Source: Alkalibacterium sp049389645
Lineage (GTDB): Bacteria; Bacillota; Bacilli; Lactobacillales; Carnobacteriaceae_A
DNA: 64,000 bases
NCBI RefSeq assembly: GCF_049389645.1
Contig: NZ_CP186540.1
Location: 1,302,001-1,366,000, forward strand
Direction: 5' to 3'
Position numbers and translations under genes: made by a program
Shown here: positions 57,810 to 64,000 of the stretch, one piece after another
Layout of the letters: every line of letters begins with the position of its first letter
How positions within the stretch are numbered: the stretch's first letter is position 1
Notes under the pieces: generated by a model
Told to the model about the DNA's origin: nothing
Database searches by the model: none
The model's input: the letters and a program-made list of their open reading frames with translations, nothing else

Positions 57810-58649
57810 GTGGCAATTAAGACATACAAAGCTACCACAAATGGACGTCGTAACATGACGGGGTCTGATTTCGCAGAAATCACAACTAATAAGCCTGAAA
57901 AAAGCTTATTAAGACCAAGCCCGAAACGTGCCGGACGTAACAACGCTGGTAAAATCACTGTCCGTCATCAAGGCGGAGGCCACAAACAAAAATACCGTGT
58001 GATTGACTTCAAACGTCAAAAAGATGGCGTTCGCGGTATTATTAAAACGATTGAATATGATCCAAACCGTTCCGCAAATATTTCATTACTTCAATATGAA
58101 GACGGAATAAAAACTTACATTTTATCACCTAAAGGAATTGAAATAGGCCAAAACGTCTATTCAGGTCCTGATGCTGATATCAAAGTAGGGAATGCCTTAC
58201 CGTTAACTAATATCCCTGCTGGTACAATTGTACACAACATTGAAATGAAACCAGGTAAAGGCGGACAATTAGTTCGTTCAGCCGGAACTTCAGCTCAAGT
58301 ATTAGGTAAAGAAGGTAAATACGCACTTATTCGTTTACGTTCAGGCGAAACTCGCTTGATCTTAGCTAGCTGCCGCGCAACGATTGGTTCAGTTGGTAAC
58401 GAGCAACATGAATTAATCAACATTGGTAAAGCAGGACGTAACCGTTGGTTAGGTAAACGTCCATCAGTTCGTGGTTCTGTAATGAACCCTAACGATCACC
58501 CACACGGTGGTGGTGAAGGTAAAGCGCCTATTGGTCGCCCAAGCCCAATGTCACCATGGGGTAAACCAACTCTTGGTAAGAAAACACGTTCAAGTAAGAA
58601 TCGTTCAGATAAACTTATCGTACGTCGTCGTAAAACCAAGAAAAAATAA
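57810..58649 (+). CDS. rplB: 50S ribosomal protein L2
   Basis: 279 aa. GRNNAGKITVRHQGGGHKQ (near 48-66) and the C-terminal MNPNDHPHGGGEGKAPIGR (near 228-246), with the His close to the peptidyl-transferase centre, mark L2. Starts at GTG, 7 nt after GGAGGGG. Confidence 0.97.
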   Translation: MAIKTYKATTNGRRNMTGSDFAEITTNKPEKSLLRPSPKRAGRNNAGKITVRHQGGGHKQKYRVIDFKRQKDGVRGIIKTIEYDPNRSANISLLQYEDGIKTYILSPKGIEIGQNVYSGPDADIKVGNALPLTNIPAGTIVHNIEMKPGKGGQLVRSAGTSAQVLGKEGKYALIRLRSGETRLILASCRATIGSVGNEQHELINIGKAGRNRWLGKRPSVRGSVMNPNDHPHGGGEGKAPIGRPSPMSPWGKPTLGKKTRSSKNRSDKLIVRRRKTKKK

Positions 58650-58712
58650 ACAAAACATTTAGAAGTTAAAGTGAGAAATATTATGGGGTAAACCCGAAGA
58701 GGAGGGCAATAC

Positions 58713-58988
58713 ATGAGCCGTAGTTTGAAAAAGGGACCTTTCGTCGATGATCATTTGATGAAAAAAGTTCGCGAAATGGATGATGACAAGAAACGTGTAA
58801 TTAAGACATGGTCACGTCGTTCAACTATCTTTCCGAACTTTGTGGGTTATACCATTGCCGTATATGACGGAAGAAAACATGTGCCAGTCTATGTTCAAGA
58901 AGACATGGTTGGACACAAATTAGGTGAATTTGCACCAACAAGAACGTACCGCGGACACGGAAAAGACGACCGCACTACGAAACGTTAA
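58713..58988 (+). CDS. rpsS: 30S ribosomal protein S19
   Basis: 91 aa. SRSLKKGPFVDDHLMKK and IKTWSRRSTIFPNFVGYTI are S19 signatures, with the TRTYRGHGKDD tail. GGAGG lies before the ATG. Confidence 0.97.
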   Translation: MSRSLKKGPFVDDHLMKKVREMDDDKKRVIKTWSRRSTIFPNFVGYTIAVYDGRKHVPVYVQEDMVGHKLGEFAPTRTYRGHGKDDRTTKR

Positions 58989-59009
58989 GAGCGAAGGGAG
59001 GATACATTC

Positions 59010-59366
59010 ATGGCAGAAACAGTAACCGCAGCTAAAGCAACTGCTCGTACGATTCGCATCGCACCACGTAAAGTACGTATGGTGATCGATACTATCAGAG
59101 GGAAAAGTGCTGCAGAAGCTATTTCTATCCTTCGCTTCACTAACAGAGGCGCAGCGGTAGCGGTAGAGAAAGTTTTAATGTCAGCGATAGCAAATGCTGA
59201 ACATAATTACGATATGGATATTGAAGAATTAGTCGTAAGCGAAGCCTATGTAAATGAAGGAGCTACTTTAAAAAGGTTCCGTCCACGTGCTAAAGGTGCA
59301 GCTTCACGAATCAACAAACGTACTAGCCACATTACCATTGTGGTAACAGAGAAGAAGGAGGGGTAA
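59010..59366 (+). CDS. rplV: 50S ribosomal protein L22
   Basis: 118 aa. RIAPRKVRMVIDTIRGKSA (near 16-34) and the C-terminal hairpin with LKRFRPRAKGAASRINKRTS (near 87-106) that lines the tunnel. No macrolide-associated change is obvious by eye. rpsC follows 3 nt after its stop. Confidence 0.97.
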   Translation: MAETVTAAKATARTIRIAPRKVRMVIDTIRGKSAAEAISILRFTNRGAAVAVEKVLMSAIANAEHNYDMDIEELVVSEAYVNEGATLKRFRPRAKGAASRINKRTSHITIVVTEKKEG

Positions 59367-59369
59367 TCA

Positions 59370-60026
59370 GTGGGACAAAAAGTAAATCCTCATGGTATGC
59401 GTGTCGGCGTCATTCACGACTGGGACGCAAAATGGTACGCAGAAAAAGATTTTGCAGACAAATTACATGAAGACCTGGCTGTTCGTGAGTACATTGCTAA
59501 AAAATTAAGTGATGCCTCCGTTTCTCGTGTAGAAATCGAACGTGCAGCAAACAGAATCAATGTTTCAATCCATACTGCTAAACCAGGAATGGTTATTGGT
59601 AAAGGCGGAACAGAAGTTGATTCATTAAGAAATGGATTAAATAAATTAACTGGTAAACGAGTACACGTCAATATCGTGGAAATTAAAAGACCAGATTTAG
59701 ATGCTTTATTAGTAGCTAAGAGTATTGCTGAACAATTAGAAAACCGTATTTCATTCCGTCGTGCACAAAAACAAGCTCTTCAACGCACAATGCGTTCAGG
59801 TGCTAAAGGTGTCCGTACAATGGTTGCTGGTCGACTAAATGGCGCAGATATCGCTCGTAGCGAAAGCTTTGCTGAAGGAAGCGTTCCTTTGCATACAATT
59901 CGTGCAGATATAGATTATGCTAACGAAGAAGCCGATACTACTTATGGTAAAATCGGAGTCAAAGTATGGATTTATAAAGGAGAAATTCTTCCTGAAGTTA
60001 AAGAAAACAAGAAAGGAGGGAAATAA
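59370..60026 (+). CDS. rpsC: 30S ribosomal protein S3
   Basis: 218 aa. MGQKVNPHGMRVGVIHDWD start, KH domain with KPGMVIGKGGTEVDSLR (near 70-86) and the C-terminal YGKIGVKVWIYKGE. Starts at GTG, with GGAGGGG overlapping the rplV end. It helps form the mRNA entry site. Confidence 0.97.
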   Translation: MGQKVNPHGMRVGVIHDWDAKWYAEKDFADKLHEDLAVREYIAKKLSDASVSRVEIERAANRINVSIHTAKPGMVIGKGGTEVDSLRNGLNKLTGKRVHVNIVEIKRPDLDALLVAKSIAEQLENRISFRRAQKQALQRTMRSGAKGVRTMVAGRLNGADIARSESFAEGSVPLHTIRADIDYANEEADTTYGKIGVKVWIYKGEILPEVKENKKGGK

Positions 60027-60029
60027 TCA

Positions 60030-60461
60030 ATGTTAGTACCAAAACGTGTAAAACACCGTCGCGAATTCCGTGGTAAAATGCGTGGAGAAGCAAAAGGCGG
60101 CAAAGAGATCGCTTATGGTCAATATGGTTTACAAGCACTTGACTCCGTATGGATCACAAGCAGACAAATTGAATCAGCTCGTGTAGCGATGACTCGTTAC
60201 ATGAAACGTGGTGGGAAAGTCTGGATTAAAATTTTCCCTCACAAACCAGTGTCAGCTAAGGCAATTGGTGTTCGTATGGGTTCTGGTAAAGGAGCTCCTG
60301 AGAGCTGGGTCTCACCTGTCAAACGTGGTAAGATAATGTTTGAAATTGGTGGAGTATCTGAAGAAGTAGCTCGCGAAGCATTGCGTTTAGCTTCACACAA
60401 ACTACCGGTTAGAACTAGAGTAGTAACTCGTGAAGAAAGTGGTGACTCAAATGAAGGCTAA
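60030..60461 (+). CDS. rplP: 50S ribosomal protein L16
   Basis: 143 aa. MLVPKRVKHRREFRGKMRG start and KIFPHKPVSAKAIGVRMGSG (near 70-89) identify L16, near the A-site tRNA elbow. It starts 3 nt after rpsC, and its end overlaps rpmC by 11 nt. Confidence 0.97.
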   Translation: MLVPKRVKHRREFRGKMRGEAKGGKEIAYGQYGLQALDSVWITSRQIESARVAMTRYMKRGGKVWIKIFPHKPVSAKAIGVRMGSGKGAPESWVSPVKRGKIMFEIGGVSEEVAREALRLASHKLPVRTRVVTREESGDSNEG

Positions 60462-60642
60462 TGAATTAAGCAGCTTATCCACTACTGAATTAATTGAAAA
60501 AGAAGCAGAATACAAAGAAGAGCTATTTAACCTACGCTTTCAATTAGCTACCGGACAATTAGAAAACACCGCTCGTATAAATGCAGTACGCAAAAATATC
60601 GCTCGTGTTAAAACTATATTGCGCCAAGCTAAAACGGCTTAG
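60451..60642 (+). CDS. rpmC: 50S ribosomal protein L29
   Basis: 63 aa, MKANELSSLSTTELIEKEAE and then the LFNLRFQLATGQLENTARI helix, typical L29. The ATG at 60451 lies inside the end of rplP, so it is translationally coupled; a frame opening 21 nt upstream adds residues not in the family. Confidence 0.95.
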   Translation: MKANELSSLSTTELIEKEAEYKEELFNLRFQLATGQLENTARINAVRKNIARVKTILRQAKTA

Positions 60643-60683
60643 TAAGAAGACAATGTAATAGCTTATTCAAAGGAGGCTAGCAA

Positions 60684-60947
60684 ATGGCTGAACGTAATAA
60701 TCGTAAAGTGTATCAAGGAAAAGTTACTTCTGACAAAATGGATAAAACTATCGTTGTTGAAATCGCTACTCAAAAACAACATCCTAAATACAAAAAACGC
60801 ATTAAATACTCAACTAAATTTAAAGCACATGATGAAAATAATACTGCTAAAACTGGTGACGTTGTTAAAATTATGGAAACACGTCCGTTATCTAAAGATA
60901 AACGATTCCGTTTATTAGAAGTGGTTGAAGAATCAGTAGTTTTATAA
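60684..60947 (+). CDS. rpsQ: 30S ribosomal protein S17
   Basis: 87 aa. RKVYQGKVTSDKMDKTIVVE near the start and KTGDVVKIMETRPLSKDKRF (near 57-76) are S17 signatures. AAAGGAGG lies 7-8 nt before the ATG. Confidence 0.97.
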   Translation: MAERNNRKVYQGKVTSDKMDKTIVVEIATQKQHPKYKKRIKYSTKFKAHDENNTAKTGDVVKIMETRPLSKDKRFRLLEVVEESVVL

Positions 60948-61022
60948 TACGAAATCCGGGTAACCGGGAGCTACACAACGATAGAGTAATCTTTGTCGTG
61001 AGTTTGAAAGGAGGATCCTAAC

Positions 61023-61391
61023 GTGATTCAAACAGAAAGTCGTATGAAAGTCGCTGACAACTCTGGGGCGCGTGAAGTGCTTGTCATTAAAGTTTTAGGC
61101 GGATCAGGTGCCAAAACTGCTAACATTGGTGACGAAGTAGTTGTTACTGTAAAACACGCTACACCAGGCGGCGTTGTCAAAAAAGGGGACGTTACTCGTG
61201 CAGTAATCGTTCGTACTAAATCTGGCGCTAGACGTGCAGATGGTTCTTATATTAAATTTGATGAAAATGCATGTGTAATAATTCGTGAAGATAAAGCACC
61301 ACGTGGAACACGTATCTTCGGACCAGTTGCTCGTGAATTGCGTGAAAATAACTTTATGAGAATTGTTTCGTTAGCTCCGGAAGTTTTATAA
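61023..61391 (+). CDS. rplN: 50S ribosomal protein L14
   Basis: 122 aa. MIQTESRMKVADNSGAREVL start and CVIIREDKAPRGTRIFGPVA (near 85-104) are L14. Starts at GTG after AAAGGAGG. The 75-bp gap after rpsQ holds a GGTAACC-type small hairpin near 60958 but no clear promoter. Confidence 0.97.
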   Translation: MIQTESRMKVADNSGAREVLVIKVLGGSGAKTANIGDEVVVTVKHATPGGVVKKGDVTRAVIVRTKSGARRADGSYIKFDENACVIIREDKAPRGTRIFGPVARELRENNFMRIVSLAPEVL

Positions 61392-61425
61392 TTCCGATAT
61401 ACGTCATAAGGAGGTGCGATAGAGA

Positions 61426-61731
61426 ATGTTTGTAAAAACAGGAGATAAAGTCAAAATAATAGCAGGCAAAGATAAAGGCAAAGAAGGCACTATATTAGCT
61501 GCTATGCCTAAGAAAAATAAAGTTCTTGTTGAAGGACTCAATATCATGAAAAAACATACCCGTCCTACTGGTATGGGACAAGAAGGCGGAATTGTTGAGA
61601 AAGAAGCTCCAATTCACGTTTCTAATGTTCAATTAATTGATCCCAAAACAAATGAATCTACTCGTGTAGGTTATAAAGTTGAAAATGGTAAAAAAGTTCG
61701 CTACGCTAAAAAATCTGGCGAAGCACTTTAA
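61426..61731 (+). CDS. rplX: 50S ribosomal protein L24
   Basis: 101 aa. KOW motif GDKVKIIAGKDKGKEGTIL (near 6-24) and VEGLNIMKKHTRPTGMGQEG identify L24, an assembly initiator. GGAGG lies 11 nt before the ATG, a slightly long gap. Confidence 0.97.
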   Translation: MFVKTGDKVKIIAGKDKGKEGTILAAMPKKNKVLVEGLNIMKKHTRPTGMGQEGGIVEKEAPIHVSNVQLIDPKTNESTRVGYKVENGKKVRYAKKSGEAL

Positions 61732-61759
61732 TCTAAAGTAGGAAAGGAGGGCATTCATT

Positions 61760-62299
61760 ATGACACGCCTTAAAGAAAAGTATAACAATGATGTACGTAA
61801 ATCATTAGTTGAAAAATTTGATTACACTTCAATTATGGAAGCACCAAGAGTTGATAAAATCGTTATCAACATGGGTGTTGGTGAAGCTGTATCAAACACA
61901 AAGAACTTAGATAAAGCAGTAGAAGAATTAAGATTAATTTCTGGACAAAAACCAATCGTTACTCATGCAAAAAAATCTATCGCTGCATTCCGTTTACGTG
62001 AAGGTATGCCAATCGGTACTAAAGTCACACTACGTGGCGATCGCATGTACGATTTCTTAGATAAATTAGTTACTGTTTCATTACCTCGTGTACGTGACTT
62101 CCGTGGAGTTGGTAAAAACTCATTCGACGGACGTGGAAACTACACATTAGGAATCAAAGAGCAACTTATTTTCCCTGAAATCGATTATGATGATGTGGAC
62201 AAAGTTCGCGGTATGGACATTGTTATTGTAACAACAGCTAACTCCGATGAAGAAGCTCGTGAATTACTTGGGCAATTGGGAATGCCGTTCCAGAAATAA
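61760..62299 (+). CDS. rplE: 50S ribosomal protein L5
   Basis: 179 aa. VDKIVINMGVGEAV (near 31-44), GQKPIVTHAKKSIAAFRLRE and the late ELLGQLGMPFQK end match L5, which binds 5S rRNA and contacts P-site tRNA. GGAGGG lies before the ATG. Confidence 0.97.
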   Translation: MTRLKEKYNNDVRKSLVEKFDYTSIMEAPRVDKIVINMGVGEAVSNTKNLDKAVEELRLISGQKPIVTHAKKSIAAFRLREGMPIGTKVTLRGDRMYDFLDKLVTVSLPRVRDFRGVGKNSFDGRGNYTLGIKEQLIFPEIDYDDVDKVRGMDIVIVTTANSDEEARELLGQLGMPFQK

Positions 62300-62332
62300 C
62301 CTAAACTACCTATTAGGAGGGTAATTGTAAAA

Positions 62333-62518
62333 ATGGCTAAAAAATCAATGATTGCAAAACACAAAAAACCAGCCAAGTTTTCGACACGTGAGTATACCCG
62401 CTGTGAACGTTGTGGACGCCCACATTCTGTATACAAAAAATTTAAATTATGCCGTATTTGCTTGCGTGAGCTAGCTTATAAAGGTCAAATTCCTGGCTTG
62501 AAAAAAGCAAGCTGGTAA
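62333..62518 (+). CDS. rpsN: 30S ribosomal protein S14, zinc type
   Basis: 61 aa, the short zinc form: C24-x2-C27 (TRCERCGRPHS) and C40-x2-C43 (KLCRICLRELA). This type is typical of Firmicutes and can be replaced by a longer Cys-free paralogue when zinc is scarce. GGAGGG lies 12 nt before the ATG. Confidence 0.97.
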   Translation: MAKKSMIAKHKKPAKFSTREYTRCERCGRPHSVYKKFKLCRICLRELAYKGQIPGLKKASW

Positions 62519-62556
62519 AACAAAACGAAAACTCGCCGTAAAGGAGGCTACAACGA

Positions 62557-62955
62557 ATGGTCATGACAGATCCAATTGCAGATTTCTTAACTCGTATTCG
62601 TAACGCTAATAGCGCTCGTCATATGAAAGTGGAAATTCCTGCTTCTAACGTAAAAAAAGGTATGGCCGATATCCTGAAATCGGAAGGTTTCATTAAGGGT
62701 GTTGAATTCGTGGAAGATGACAAACAAGGCATCATCCGCATTTTCTTGAAATATGGTCAGAACAACGAACGTGTTATTACTGGTTTGAAACGTATTTCTA
62801 AACCAGGCTTACGCGTTTATGTCAACGCAGAAGAAATGCCTAAAGTGTTAAACGGACTAGGAATAGCTCTTGTTTCTACATCAGAAGGTATTGTAACAGA
62901 TAAAATTGCTCGTGCTAAAAATATCGGTGGAGAAGTCCTCGCATACGTTTGGTAA
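62557..62955 (+). CDS. rpsH: 30S ribosomal protein S8
   Basis: 132 aa. MTDPIADFLTRIRNANSARH and the late VSTSEGIVTDKIARAKNIGG (about 108-127) are S8. I keep the first ATG (9 nt after AAAGGAGG); the second, two codons on, is farther away than usual. In E. coli S8 represses the spc operon. Confidence 0.97.
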   Translation: MVMTDPIADFLTRIRNANSARHMKVEIPASNVKKGMADILKSEGFIKGVEFVEDDKQGIIRIFLKYGQNNERVITGLKRISKPGLRVYVNAEEMPKVLNGLGIALVSTSEGIVTDKIARAKNIGGEVLAYVW

Positions 62956-62987
62956 TGAGTTAAGATAGATGAAGGAGGTGCCGGACT

Positions 62988-63524
62988 TTGAGCCGTATTG
63001 GAAAACTACCAATCACAATTCCTGAAGGTGTTGAAGTAAACATCGACGGAAACGTGATCACAGTTAAAGGGAAAAACGGAGAATTAACCCGTGAATTAAG
63101 CCCTGTTATTGATGTTAAAATTGAAGATAATCAAATGACTTTTGAGCGACATGATGAATCAAAAACTAGTCGTTCAATCCACGGAACAACTCGTGCCAAT
63201 GTTAATAACATGGTAGAGGGTGTTACTGTCGGTTTTGAAAAGATTCTTGAATTCAATGGTGTTGGTTACCGTGCACAAAAACAAGGTAACAAGTTGATTG
63301 TGAACGTTGGACTATCACATCCAGTTGAATTTGAAGAAGTAGAAGGACTAACAGTTGAGGTACCATCAAACACTGTTGTTTCTATTAAAGGTGCAAATAA
63401 AGAAAGCGTTGGCGCATTAGCTGCCAACATCCGTTCCACTCGCCCACCAGAACCTTATAAAGGTAAAGGGATTCGTTATCGTGGCGAAGTTGTACGTCGT
63501 AAAGAAGGTAAAACTGGTAAATAA
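62988..63524 (+). CDS. rplF: 50S ribosomal protein L6
   Basis: 178 aa. SRIGKLPITIPEGVEVNIDG start, two repeated L6 domains, and RPPEPYKGKGIRYRGEVVRR near the C-terminus. Starts at TTG, about 9 nt after GGAGGTG, one of several TTG starts in highly expressed genes of this window. Confidence 0.96.
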   Translation: MSRIGKLPITIPEGVEVNIDGNVITVKGKNGELTRELSPVIDVKIEDNQMTFERHDESKTSRSIHGTTRANVNNMVEGVTVGFEKILEFNGVGYRAQKQGNKLIVNVGLSHPVEFEEVEGLTVEVPSNTVVSIKGANKESVGALAANIRSTRPPEPYKGKGIRYRGEVVRRKEGKTGK

Positions 63525-63635
63525 TAAGTTGAAAGAGGACACTATAACAACTTGTTATATCGTTCTACTTTCCTTTTTACCGGGGAACCTGACAATCTCA
63601 TAACTATGAGAATTTTGAATAAAGAGGTGACAATT

Positions 63636-63992
63636 GTGATTACAAAACCAGATAAAAATAAGTTACGTCAAAAAAGACATAAACGCATTCGCAGAAACCT
63701 TTCTGGTACTGCTGTGCGCCCACGTTTAAGCGTGTTCCGTTCGAACACAAACATCTACGCTCAATTAATTGACGATGTAGAGGGTGTAACGCTCGCAAGT
63801 GCATCTTCCTTAGATACTAACGTTTCAGGAGATTCGAAAGTTGAAGAAGCTGCTGCAGTAGGAACTTTGCTTGCTAAACAAGCTAAAGACAAAGACATTT
63901 CTGTCGTTGTTTTCGACCGTGGAGGATATCAATATCACGGACGTGTGAAAGCTTTAGCAGACGCAGCTCGTGAAAACGGACTATCATTCTAA
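63636..63992 (+). CDS. rplR: 50S ribosomal protein L18
   Basis: 118 aa. KNKLRQKRHKRIRRNLSGTA near the start and VVFDRGGYQYHGRVKALADA near the end are L18, a 5S rRNA binder. I start at GTG 63636 (MITKPDK), preceded by AAAGAGGTG. The frame is open 28 codons upstream, but that part has no family similarity. The 111-bp gap after rplF is longer than elsewhere in the operon and holds a CTCATAACTATGAG hairpin (63597-63610). rpsE would follow beyond the window. Confidence 0.95.
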   Translation: MITKPDKNKLRQKRHKRIRRNLSGTAVRPRLSVFRSNTNIYAQLIDDVEGVTLASASSLDTNVSGDSKVEEAAAVGTLLAKQAKDKDISVVVFDRGGYQYHGRVKALADAARENGLSF

Positions 63993-64000
63993 AGAAAAGG

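Overview
The window looks like a low-GC Gram-positive chromosome from the Lactobacillales, most like the Carnobacteriaceae. The basis is the 16S rRNA, the Firmicutes gene order, strong AGGAGG-type ribosome binding sites, the zinc form of ribosomal protein S14, and regulatory RNAs typical of Bacilli (a PyrR binding loop and an L10 leader). I cannot fix the genus by eye. No phage, transposase, CRISPR array or defence system was found.

Positions 1-7830 hold rRNA. They contain the end of one rrn operon (partial 23S, 5S, tRNA-Asn), then a complete tandem second operon with two strong promoters (16S, 23S, 5S, tRNA-Asn). About 2.36 kb is duplicated almost exactly. The few indels between copies fall at otherwise conserved rRNA positions.

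Positions 7828-12424 carry metabolic genes: a HesB/YneR-like protein, an Old Yellow Enzyme-type oxidoreductase and a short-chain dehydrogenase on the minus strand, then a sugar-ABC ATPase (MsmK/UgpC type) and dut on the plus strand.

From 12.6 kb to the end, the window follows the conserved Firmicutes information-processing cluster: radA-yacL-ispD-gltX-cysS-mrnC-rlmB-rae1-sigH-rpmG-secE-nusG-rplKAJL-(rsmC-like)-rpoBC-rpsLG-fusA-tuf-rpsJ and onward to rplR. disA, ispF and cysE, present in the Bacillus order, are missing. Three insertions interrupt the order. An eetB-like/apbE pair, related to flavin-based extracellular electron transfer, lies between sigH and rpmG. A 10-kb block lies between rplL and rpoB: rodA, ftsW, a YxjI-like gene, a 51-bp tandem repeat, decayed rodA and MFS copies, a ClC transporter, an intact MFS gene and a PyrR-regulated uracil permease. 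A moxR/DUF58/transglutaminase operon lies between tuf and rpsJ.

Regulation is unusually readable. Many genes have near-consensus sigma-A promoters with 16-18 bp spacers. There are probable transcription attenuators before pyrP, rplJ, nusG and perhaps rpoB, and paired L1-type leader motifs before rplK and rplA. The least ordinary parts are the 51-bp repeat array abutting a truncated rodA, a related degenerate repeat region after tuf, the rRNA copy differences, an orphan divergent IspD, and a ClC protein with altered selectivity-filter residues. I saw no clearly new multi-gene system.
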